This document shows positions 1 to 5,884 of a stretch of 7,702 nucleotides of DNA, in pieces (the stretch's first letter is position 1; every line of letters starts with the position of its first letter). The notes below the pieces were generated by a model. That model saw only the letters and a program-made list of their open reading frames with translations. It was not told where the DNA came from and made no database searches. The stretch is from Actinomycetota bacterium (lineage in GTDB: Bacteria; Actinomycetota; Actinomycetes; Streptosporangiales; Streptosporangiaceae). A program made the position numbers and the translations under genes. The stretch lies in contig PMOU01000644.1 of the NCBI GenBank assembly GCA_003161205.1, positions 1 to 7,702 of the forward strand. The letters run 5' to 3'.

Positions 1-337
1 TGCGGCGGCGCGTGCCGAAAACCGGGTTGTGCCCCGCGTCATGGCCGATGAAGCCCAGCTGGGTGAACGTCATCCCTACCAATGGGGCGACGGCGAGGGT
101 CGCCCACGAGTTGCCGGCCATGACGGACAGGGCCCATACAGCGAAGAAGGCGACGATCGTCAGGTGATCTTCACCCGGTAGTAGCCGGGCCCTGCGGTCG
201 AGCAGGCCCATCGCTCGTACCTGCAGGGCCAGTGCATGAAAGCTAGCCGTCGAAGGATCGACGGCAGCGGGCAGCCCATCTGCAGCTGAGGCGCGCCCGG
301 ACGGCAGGGCAGCAAAGCCGGGTGCTGTTCTGTTCGT
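1..337 (-). CDS. Membrane fatty-acid desaturase, N-terminal part (runs off left edge)
   Basis: Integral-membrane di-iron desaturase, which would introduce a double bond into membrane or carrier-bound acyl chains. It was found by reading the minus strand into the window edge; 112 codons are visible. A long hydrophobic stretch (residues about 59-98) ends in the first histidine box, GFIGHDAGH (HDxxH at 99-103), followed by NPVFGTRRR. This matches the 'GHDAGH..xF' signature of the acyl-CoA/linoleoyl-type desaturase family. The other two histidine boxes would lie beyond base 1. Residues 33-55 (FHALALQVRAMGLLDRR) match the cytoplasmic lead-in usual in this family. No ATG begins the frame. A GTG at 370 is the only standard start after an in-frame TGA, but a perfect AGGAGG lies inside the frame, 8 nt before an ACG at 337-335. 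I chose the ACG position as the probable original start. The gene lies 163 bases downstream of the acyltransferase on the same strand, so it may be the last gene of that transcript. Confidence 0.85.
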
Positions 338-351
338 CGCTCTGTCCTCCT
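335..351 (-). promoter_or_regulatory. Shine-Dalgarno AGGAGG and non-standard ACG start of desaturase
   Basis: Read on the minus strand, AGGAGG (351-346) is followed by an 8-nt spacer (ACAGAGCG) and then ACG AAC AGA ACA. Strength and spacing are ideal for initiation, but the codon at the start position is ACG. One base change (ATG to ACG) would explain it. The upstream GTG at 370 has no recognisable ribosome site and would place AGGAGG inside the coding region. Confidence 0.5.
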
Positions 352-500
352 GGGCGTCTCCCGGGCACACCGCTCGGGGTCACGTCGCCAGGGTCCAGAG
401 CAACGAGGCTGCGGCCAGGGCCTGCCCGGCACGACCGCATCTGCTCTACGGTGCCTCCGTCAGACGGCCCCGCTGCTTGGCTGGGTCACTGGCGCGAAAC

Positions 501-1790
501 TCAGAAGGGGTTGCCGCTGCGGAAGTCTTCCCACTCGATGTGATCGTCGCCGGGCACGACGTCCGGCCGGATCAAGCGCCCGTCGCGTCCGAATACTCTG
601 CCAAGCTGGCTGGTAGGACGCTCGATGAGCGAATAGCTGAGCCGGCCGGCCAGTACCGAGACGACCAGGACAATGGCGGTATCGGCGACGAAGGCGCCGG
701 GGGTCTGGCGAACCAGGCCTTCCCATCCGGCCAGGGCCAGCAGTACTGGTTCATGCCACAGGTAGACGCTGTAGGAGATGGCGCCTAGCCACAGCAGCGG
801 CCTGCAGCTCAACGCCCGCCCCCAGCGATCGCCGGGCGGTCCGAGCACGGCGGCGGCCACCAGGCACCCGAAACCGGTCGCGCACAGTGTGCTGAAGTAC
901 ACCCCGGACCAGGCGTCGGCGTGCCGGATGGCGAACGCCACGGACAAGATGGTGAGAGCGGCGAGGCGCAGCGTCAGCCGGGCCCGCCAGCCGAGGGGCC
1001 GATGGTCGCCATGGGCTGCGGCGATGATGGCGACGGCCATGCCGACGGCGAAGATGTCGAGGCTGGCCATGGGGCCGAACCAGGTGGTGAACGATCCGGT
1101 GGTCGGCCGGTGTTCGCCCCAGAACGACCATGCCTTCCAGCCCAGGGAAACCGCGGCGAGTACGGCGGTGCCGGCGGCCAGTACGGCGATGCGCTGTTTC
1201 CGGCTGGACAGGCGCCGGCAGACACGAGGCAGACCGAGGGCGAGGATCAGCAGGGCCAGGTAGAAGAACACCTCGACCGAAAGCGACCAGGCCGGCCCGA
1301 TGGTGTAGAAGATGCGCTTGCCGTCGAAGACCTGGGTGAAGGTCAGGTGTTCGACGAGGTCGCGCCAGTCGCCCGGCAGAGCCTGCTGGCGCGAGAACCA
1401 GACCACCACCACGGCGACGTAGTACACCGGGAGAATGCGGACGGCCCGGCGGATCAGGAAGCCCCGGGCGGAGATCGGTGCCCGGCCCTCGATGGCTGAT
1501 CGGGCGACCGGCTCGAACAGGAGGAAGGCACTGATCACGAAGAACCACGGCACCATCGCGTCGAGTGAGTTCAGCACTGTGTACGCAGGTGTCCCCAGAT
1601 ACAGGAAGTGGGCCACGTTGCAGAACTGGTAGACGTGGAATATCACGATGGCCACGGCGGCGATACCACGGTAGCCGTCGAGTTCCCGGTAGCGCTCGGC
1701 CGCCCGGGCGGCGGGCCGCGCGCTGACGGGAGCCACGGCCGATCCCACGGCGGCGGGAACCGGCGGCCCCGGCGGAGTTCCCGTCGGCAC
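501..1790 (-). CDS. OafA/YrhL-type membrane O-acyltransferase (acyltransferase 3 family)
   Basis: Multispanning acyltransferase that transfers an acyl group, typically acetyl, to hydroxyls of a cell-surface glycan or similar acceptor. Family marks in order: an N-terminal Pro/Ala-rich tail (1-32); LDGYRGIAAVAIVIFH with the conserved R41 and catalytic H52; RRAVRILPVYY (114-123); WSLSVEVFFYL with E173 (168-178); and the late helix LGAISYSVYLWHEPV (335-349). About ten hydrophobic segments are visible. The length of 429 residues is ordinary for the family when no SGNH domain is fused, and none is seen. The last 30 residues are hydrophilic (GDDHIEWEDFRSGNPF). The start is GTG at 1790, whose G is also the last base of the upstream glycosyltransferase TAG stop (TAGTG). 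There is no good ribosome site before it, so initiation probably depends on translational coupling. The acceptor is probably the product of the neighbouring glycosyltransferase; this rests on context only. Confidence 0.9.
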   Translation of the reverse strand: MPTGTPPGPPVPAAVGSAVAPVSARPAARAAERYRELDGYRGIAAVAIVIFHVYQFCNVAHFLYLGTPAYTVLNSLDAMVPWFFVISAFLLFEPVARSAIEGRAPISARGFLIRRAVRILPVYYVAVVVVWFSRQQALPGDWRDLVEHLTFTQVFDGKRIFYTIGPAWSLSVEVFFYLALLILALGLPRVCRRLSSRKQRIAVLAAGTAVLAAVSLGWKAWSFWGEHRPTTGSFTTWFGPMASLDIFAVGMAVAIIAAAHGDHRPLGWRARLTLRLAALTILSVAFAIRHADAWSGVYFSTLCATGFGCLVAAAVLGPPGDRWGRALSCRPLLWLGAISYSVYLWHEPVLLALAGWEGLVRQTPGAFVADTAIVLVVSVLAGRLSYSLIERPTSQLGRVFGRDGRLIRPDVVPGDDHIEWEDFRSGNPF

Positions 1791-4180
1791 TATTCGGCCA
1801 GGGCGCTCGGATAGGCCGGCGGTCCGGACGGGTGAGCGTAGCTGGCGTCGGGGCTGCCGTCATCAGCCGCTCCGACTGCTGCCGCGGTACGCGGCGTGAT
1901 TCGCCACACCCGCTCACCGGTGAGCTCTTTGAGCTGGGCGACCCGGGCGATGACGTTCTTGAATTCACCGAACCACAGCATCGAGTTGATCGCGTAGAGC
2001 ACGAACCATCCTCGGTGGCGGCGAATCCGGGCGTCGCCAAGCACATAGGCGAAGATCGCCTGGGCGGGTCCAACGGTCAAGGTGAAGATGGCCAGCAGGA
2101 CGAACACCGGGACAAGCAAGTCGAGATGCGCGAGGCCGTGATCACGCCAGGCGTTGAACCCGAGAATGGGGATGATCTGGATGCTGACCCAGGGCACCAT
2201 TTGCGCCCAGCCGAGGATGAACCCAGCACCTATCTTCTGCCGGCCGCTCAGCCGGTTCGAGGCCAGTGCAGGCCGGAGGTGTCGCCTGGAGGTCTGGGTC
2301 CAGCCCTGCGCCCAGCGCACCCGCTGGCCCCACAGAGCGTTCAGCGTGGTCGGGGCGAGTTCCGTCGACATCAGGCCCGGGTCAGAGACGATCTTGAACC
2401 CGTCCCGCAGGCTTCGCATAGACGAGTCGATGTCTTCGGTGAGCATCGACCGCTGCAGCCTGATCTGCAGCAGGACATCGCGCCGCCAGTAGCCGTTGGA
2501 GCCGCCGAAGATCGCGAAACCGAACAGGCGGGCTCGGCCGGGATGGCTCACGGCGTAGATGGTCTCGAACTCCACGGCGATCAGGCGCGCCAGCCATGAC
2601 GCCTCCCCATTGCGTACCACGCAGTGACCTTGCACCACGTCGTTGCCGTCGGCCAGCCACCGCCACGCCCGCGAGAAGGAGCCCTGCTCCGGGTGATGAT
2701 CGGCGTCAAAGACCCCGACGAACTCCCCCCGCACGTGGGCCAGCGCGGCGTTGACGTTCTGGGCTTTGGAGGTACTGGTCTCGACCCGGAGCAGCAGCAG
2801 CCGGGAATCAGCGGCGGCCAGCTCCGCCAGGGTGTCTTCGATGGGCAGATGCCTGGGCGAGTTGTACGCCAGGATCACCTGGAAATCCCCGGGGTAATCC
2901 TGCTGCAGGAGGTGCGTGACCGTGTCCATGATGGTGGCTGCCTCATTGGGCAGGTAGGCGGCGACAATGGCGGTGGCGGGAGGATGCGCTCCGCCCGGCT
3001 CGGCCGGGAGCTCAACCGTCCCCACCGCCCGCAGGCTTTCGGCCCAGATAGCGGCGGCCGTGAGCGCCAGGGCGGCCGCCATCACGGGGTAGGTGACCGT
3101 GGTCAGGTCAAAACCGGCGTACCAGACCGTCACGTACACGATGAACGGCAGGCTGAGCAGCATCGCGGTGGTGAAGGCGATCTGCAGCGGGGAGCGCAGC
3201 CGCTCGATGAGCCGCAGGAGCCGGTCCCGCCGGATGGCGGGGGCCGAGGAGGCGGCCAGGGCAGGGGAGAATCCCACCGGTATCAAGTCCAGATGCGAGC
3301 ACGCTTCTTCCAATGCGGTGTCGGCCTGATCGCGCAGTTCGTGACCGGAGGCGGCGCGCGAGAAGGGGGTGTAGCCGATGACCGGGGTCATCCGCACTTG
3401 CTCCCCGCCCACGTCCAGGACGGTGCTGGCTACCCGCCGGGCCAGCCGATCGAGGCGGGCGCGCCCGGCCGCCAGATCGGTTTCGGGCATCAGCAACCAG
3501 AACCCGCCGCCGGGACGAGCACTGTGCTGCTCGAGGACCGGGGCGTCCTGAGCGAAAAGCTCGTCGAACGCGACGGCGACCGCTTGCTCGGCCTGAGCCC
3601 CCAGCTGCTGGTGAAGCCGCCCCAGCTCAGCCACGCTGACCGCGGCCAGCATTCCCGGGCGCGGGGCGAGCTCGGCGCGCTGCAGTTCCCGGTCGATCTC
3701 CTCGCCCAGACGCTGCTGCGGTACTGCGGGGCGCCGCGAGGCAACGGCCGGCGCGGGCGGCTGGCCGAGCTTCGCGCGGATGTGATCGACCAGCTCGGCC
3801 ACGCCCACATCGGCCGGAAGGTAATCCTCCCCGACCTGGGCCTGTCCGCCGTCGATCCCGGCAGCGTCATTCCCGGCGGGGTCGGGGTGGCCGATTACGA
3901 CGAGCCGCGGGCGTTTCCCGGACTGGGCGCGTAGCTGGCGGATCACATCGCCGACGGCCGGCTCGTGAGTTTCAGCCTTTCCGACCACTACCAGGTCGGG
4001 CGCGAGGGCGGTGACCTGCTCCAAAGCGTCACGACCGCTGGCGGCGGCAACCGTGGTCACACCGGCACTCTGCAGGCTGGGCGTGATCTGATGAGCGGCG
4101 GCAGGATCACCGACGATAAGGACCAATGCGGGTCCGGGAGGACCAGCGGACACGATGGACACGGTGCTATTGAGGCTCAT
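1790..4180 (-). CDS. Processive family-2 glycosyltransferase with N-terminal pseudo-receiver and degenerate GGDEF domains
   Basis: A 796-residue membrane glycosyltransferase of the cellulose/hyaluronan-synthase type, expected to polymerise a sugar from a nucleotide-sugar donor and pass it across the membrane. Domain order: a receiver-like domain (about 17-138) in which the usual phospho-acceptor position reads G67 (DLVVVGKAE); a GGDEF-like domain (about 157-295) with GGGFW (224-228) in place of GGDEF and ADTALEEA at the end; two hydrophobic helices (about 332-357 and 361-381); the GT2 catalytic domain (about 400-640) with DAD 492-494, TED 581-583 and QRVRW 619-623; then three hydrophobic segments (about 652-677, 686-714 and 724-740) and a short tail. 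No PilZ domain is visible at the C-terminus. The ATG at 4180 was chosen because GGAAG precedes it and the family-like sequence begins there; the open frame continues upstream but overlaps the LysM gene. It follows the LysM gene by 56 bases and shares one base with the acyltransferase. The GT call is firm. The two degenerate domains are recognised by pattern, and their role is inferred to be regulatory or for protein contact. The sugar is unknown. Confidence 0.88.
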   Translation of the reverse strand: MSLNSTVSIVSAGPPGPALVLIVGDPAAAHQITPSLQSAGVTTVAAASGRDALEQVTALAPDLVVVGKAETHEPAVGDVIRQLRAQSGKRPRLVVIGHPDPAGNDAAGIDGGQAQVGEDYLPADVGVAELVDHIRAKLGQPPAPAVASRRPAVPQQRLGEEIDRELQRAELAPRPGMLAAVSVAELGRLHQQLGAQAEQAVAVAFDELFAQDAPVLEQHSARPGGGFWLLMPETDLAAGRARLDRLARRVASTVLDVGGEQVRMTPVIGYTPFSRAASGHELRDQADTALEEACSHLDLIPVGFSPALAASSAPAIRRDRLLRLIERLRSPLQIAFTTAMLLSLPFIVYVTVWYAGFDLTTVTYPVMAAALALTAAAIWAESLRAVGTVELPAEPGGAHPPATAIVAAYLPNEAATIMDTVTHLLQQDYPGDFQVILAYNSPRHLPIEDTLAELAAADSRLLLLRVETSTSKAQNVNAALAHVRGEFVGVFDADHHPEQGSFSRAWRWLADGNDVVQGHCVVRNGEASWLARLIAVEFETIYAVSHPGRARLFGFAIFGGSNGYWRRDVLLQIRLQRSMLTEDIDSSMRSLRDGFKIVSDPGLMSTELAPTTLNALWGQRVRWAQGWTQTSRRHLRPALASNRLSGRQKIGAGFILGWAQMVPWVSIQIIPILGFNAWRDHGLAHLDLLVPVFVLLAIFTLTVGPAQAIFAYVLGDARIRRHRGWFVLYAINSMLWFGEFKNVIARVAQLKELTGERVWRITPRTAAAVGAADDGSPDASYAHPSGPPAYPSALAE

Positions 4181-4236
4181 GAGGATCTTCCGGGACGGGG
4201 GATGGCACGCCGTTGCCGGGCGCGTGGGGGGCCGGG

Positions 4237-4695
4237 CTATTTGCGGGTGCCACTCAGGTTCAGCACGCCGTGGCTGATCGTGATGCGCTCGCCCGGGCGG
4301 ATCAGGTTCGGGTTGGAGCCGATGACGGCCATGTTGGCGGCGTACAGCGCCCCGTATCCGTGCAAGCTGAACCACTCGGCGATGCCCGACAGCGTGTCAC
4401 CTGGCTTGACGGTGTAAGTGATGGTGCCTGAGGCGTGGGGCATTGCGGCCCGCGCGGAGGTACTGGCCGCCCCCGTCGTTGGTGTCTGAGCACGTGACGG
4501 GGCTACGCTCGACGGCGCGGAGGGCAGTGACGACGGCGTGACCGGCGCGGCGCTGACTCCCCGTGAGCGGGCCTCCGTGGCCATCGTTCCTGCGGCGTGC
4601 GTGGTCCATGAGGGCAGCGATGCCGCCACCGCGCTGCCCGCGCCAAGCACGAGGATTCCCCCGGTGAGCACTACTGCCACTAGCTTCGGCCTCAT
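4237..4695 (-). CDS. Secreted single-LysM protein
   Basis: A 152-residue exported protein, probably a wall- or glycan-binding accessory. A Sec signal peptide is clear: MRPK, then a hydrophobic core (residues 5-20) and GSAVAA, with likely cleavage near residues 24-26. A Ser/Thr/Ala/Pro-rich linker follows (about 27-90). The C-terminal LysM domain (about 92-141) has YTVKPGDTLSGIAEWF, the later NPNLIRPGERI and a short tail. LysM modules bind N-acetylglucosamine-containing glycans such as peptidoglycan. No catalytic domain (NlpC, transglycosylase or Rpf) is present, so an enzymatic role is unlikely. The start is well supported: AGGAAG lies 7 nt before the ATG. It is the first gene of the left cluster and is preceded by a structured, AT-rich leader. 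Its stop is 56 bases before the glycosyltransferase start, so co-transcription is likely. Confidence 0.85.
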   Translation of the reverse strand: MRPKLVAVVLTGGILVLGAGSAVAASLPSWTTHAAGTMATEARSRGVSAAPVTPSSLPSAPSSVAPSRAQTPTTGAASTSARAAMPHASGTITYTVKPGDTLSGIAEWFSLHGYGALYAANMAVIGSNPNLIRPGERITISHGVLNLSGTRK

Positions 4696-4709
4696 TTTTA
4701 GGCTTCCTG

Positions 4710-4792
4710 ACGATAGGACTGCTGTGGCATCGATATGCCCTTTAGCGGCATCTTCGGCGCTTTTACTAAATATTCGCGACTAGTCCTACCGC
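4710..4792 (-). promoter_or_regulatory. Foldable 5' leader of the LysM gene with alternative hairpins
   Basis: On the minus-strand RNA, bases 4792-4782 and 4720-4710 can form an 11-bp helix (GCGGUAGGACU with AGUCCUAUCGU, two G-U pairs). Its 3' strand ends one base before the AGGAAG ribosome site. Inside it, GGCAU (complement of 4735-4739) can pair with an AUGCC on either side. Pairing with 4747-4751 gives a 7-nt loop; pairing with 4726-4730 gives a 4-nt loop. The two pairings exclude each other. This is the layout of a riboswitch or attenuator, but I cannot match it to a class I know. I looked for the c-di-AMP (ydaO) and c-di-GMP (GEMM) core motifs and did not find them. Confidence 0.4.
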
Positions 4793-4809
4793 GGATTGCT
4801 GGCAACGCA

Positions 4810-4839
4810 TTAATAAATGTTGCGTCATGTGAAGTTTAA
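4810..4839 (-). promoter_or_regulatory. Candidate promoter of the LysM-glycosyltransferase cluster
   Basis: On the minus strand, TTAAAC (4839-4834) lies 18 nt before TATTAA (4815-4810). Matches to the consensus are modest: three of six at -35 and four of six at -10. The position is sensible. Transcription would begin near 4803 and give a leader of about 108 nt that holds the foldable element. The -35 falls within the GAAGTTTAACTTC dyad, and an imperfect dyad (GCAAC/GTTGC, 4802-4823) spans the -10. Confidence 0.3.
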
Positions 4840-4843
4840 CTTC
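4831..4843. repeat. Perfect 6-bp dyad GAAGTT-T-AACTTC over the candidate -35
   Basis: GAAGTTTAACTTC is a perfect inverted repeat with a single central base in an AT-rich patch of a GC-rich genome. It overlaps the proposed -35 of the LysM-gene promoter, which is where a repressor operator would sit. I do not recognise the binding protein. Confidence 0.4.
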
Positions 4844-4868
4844 CGGACGCCTGAAGGGTCCGCTGACC

Positions 4869-4880
4869 TGCATTGATGCA
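4869..4880. repeat. Perfect dyad TGCAT-TG-ATGCA upstream of the LysM-gene promoter
   Basis: A perfect 5-bp inverted repeat with a 2-base centre lies about 30 bases upstream of the candidate -35. It could be a second regulator site. With only five paired positions per arm, chance occurrence is possible. Confidence 0.25.
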
Positions 4881-4889
4881 CTGAACGGG

Positions 4890-5215
4890 GGGACGGGGTG
4901 TGACGCCGGTCATATTTCTTCAGTCAGCTCTGCCAATCTTTTTCTGAACGGCTGCGGTGCTAGCCCTGATCTTTCATGGGGGCTGATGGCTGACGTGGTG
5001 GCAGTTTCCTGGCGAAGGATTTTAGGATCACGGTACGGCCGTGGCCCGGCTGCCGAGCCGGGTCGGATGCCTGACTACCTGAAGCGGATATACGGTCCTA
5101 TAGCACCCATCTGCCTTCTCCTCGCTGCTGCTTGTCACCGCAGCCAGGAACGAGCCTCGTCGCCGTCATGTGGCCCTTGACCTGCGGATGCGCATCTTTC
5201 CACAGACCGGATGCG
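4890..5215. other. No gene recognised
   Basis: This stretch between the LysM-gene control region and the transposase relic holds only short open frames without family features or ribosome sites. The 64-codon plus-strand frame from 4986 has no recognisable motif beyond a short hydrophobic patch. The minus-strand frame that carries the end of the transposase relic continues, without similarity to the family, to a stop near 5100. The only structure seen is the pair of hairpins at 5029-5065. Confidence 0.5.
5029..5065. repeat. Two adjacent GC-rich hairpins
   Basis: CACGG-TACGG-CCGTG (5029-5043) is directly followed by CCCGGCT-GCCG-AGCCGGG (5045-5062). The second has a perfect 7-bp stem and a 4-base loop, and it can be extended by wobble pairs. 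Neither strand has a T-run after the stems, so a standard intrinsic terminator is not supported. They may be an end structure left by the degraded transposon or a strong pause site. Confidence 0.35.
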
Positions 5216-5220
5216 TTAGT

Positions 5221-5500
5221 TCGGAGAAGGTAGCGCAGGGTCTTCGGCTCCGCTCGTACGAGGTCGCCGTCTGGGCGAGGAACTTCAGCCAGGACAGCAG
5301 GATGCAGGCGGTCATGGCGACGTCGAGCCAGGCCTTGTTCAGCCCGTAGTCATGTGAGGGAATGTCCCAGGCCGGCGTCCTTGCCGGTGCGGATGACGTC
5401 CTCGACGCGGGGTGGAGGCGGTGCGCGGCGTCGATGTAGGCACGCTGGCCGCGCCAGCCCCTGGTCGCGGCGGGCAGGTTGGTGGCCCATTGGGAGCCAG
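5221..5500 (-). pseudogene. IS1380-type transposase, frameshifted C-terminal relic
   Basis: The reading needs three frame changes to stay on the family pattern. The first block gives SQWATNLP, then RAYIDAAHRLHP. The frame changes near 5409-5412 to RVEDVIRTGKDAGLG, near 5358-5362 to HDYGLNKAWLDVAMTAC and LLSWLKFLAQ, and near 5270 to DGDLVRAEPKTLRYLL. In intact IS1380 transposases this order is (F)ATN, the AYLxxRHRxHxRVEDRIRxGKDTG region that carries the catalytic Glu, the hydrophobic ALxACDLLAW helix and the AEPKxLRYRLL tail. The N-terminal two-thirds with the catalytic Asp residues is absent, and no terminal inverted repeats were recognised. It is dead and old. The family call rests on motif order; I ran no alignment. 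Confidence 0.7.
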
Positions 5501-5884
5501 CCGCGCGGCACGCTCGAAACTCGACGACATCCTGCGCCGGACCCGGCTACAGGCGGAAGGCACGCGTCTCGCCGCGCTCCGGAAGGGAAGGATAGGCCTC
5601 AACTCCGACGAGGGCAGACGGCAACTGCTCGCAGGCGCCGAGACCATAAAGGCACTCTCCGGGCACTGCCTCATGGGACGCTGCGAAACCCGCCTACCCG
5701 TAGGGCAGCGTCCCGAATCCGAAAGCACCCGCCGGGCCCGCTGGTCACCATCGGGGTGGCCCTGCGGGGCCCAGTGGCGCCAGGGAGCTAGCCCGGCTGG
5801 CCGGCGACAGCGCGCGCGGCCCGCCGGGCCCTCCCCGGCCCTGGCGGCCTGTACTGCTCCTCTTGACGTTCGGTACGGGCGGCT
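5501..5884. other. Unassigned stretch, possible gene relic
   Basis: A plus-strand open frame crosses this stretch. Its segment at about 5515-5690 (KLDDILRRTRLQAEG, TRLAALRKGRIGLNSDEG, LLAGAETIKALSG) looks protein-like, being helical and charged. There is no ribosome site. The upstream part of the frame lies antisense to the transposase relic, and the downstream part becomes low-complexity Gly/Pro/Ala/Arg. It may be a fragment of a coding sequence that entered with or was cut by the element. No family was recognised. Downstream of the sigma stop, GC-rich short dyads occur at about 5800-5850, but no T-run follows. Confidence 0.25.

Noticed and set aside
160..440. Two short minus-strand open frames of 90 and 65 codons at the left end
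   Set aside because: They are out-of-frame with the desaturase coding region, which occupies the same strand and shows the HDAGH box.
371..500. Terminator between the acyltransferase and desaturase genes
   Set aside because: The 130 bases contain only short, weak dyads such as CCGTC-T-GACGG and no T-run on the minus strand, so a terminator is not supported.
751..2073. 440-codon minus-strand open frame overlapping the acyltransferase and the end of the synthase
   Set aside because: It is the same strand in a different frame. The translation is Arg/Pro/Gly/His-rich, while both overlapped genes show their family motifs in their own frames.
2624..3934. 436-codon plus-strand open frame opposite the glycosyltransferase
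   Set aside because: It lies wholly antisense to a gene with clear GT2 motifs. Its translation is low in hydrophobic residues and rich in Gly, Arg, Gln and Asp, as expected from the complement of GC-biased codons, and it has no family motif.
4181..4375. N-terminal extension of the glycosyltransferase frame up to 4375
   Set aside because: The 65 extra residues are Arg/Pro/His-rich and overlap the LysM gene. The ATG at 4180 has GGAAG before it, and the recognisable domain begins shortly after.
4696..4920. c-di-AMP (ydaO-type) or c-di-GMP (GEMM-type) riboswitch before the LysM gene
   Set aside because: The placement is attractive because such switches precede wall-protein genes and the next gene has a GGDEF-like domain. 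I could not find the conserved core segments of either class, so only an unclassified structured leader is reported.
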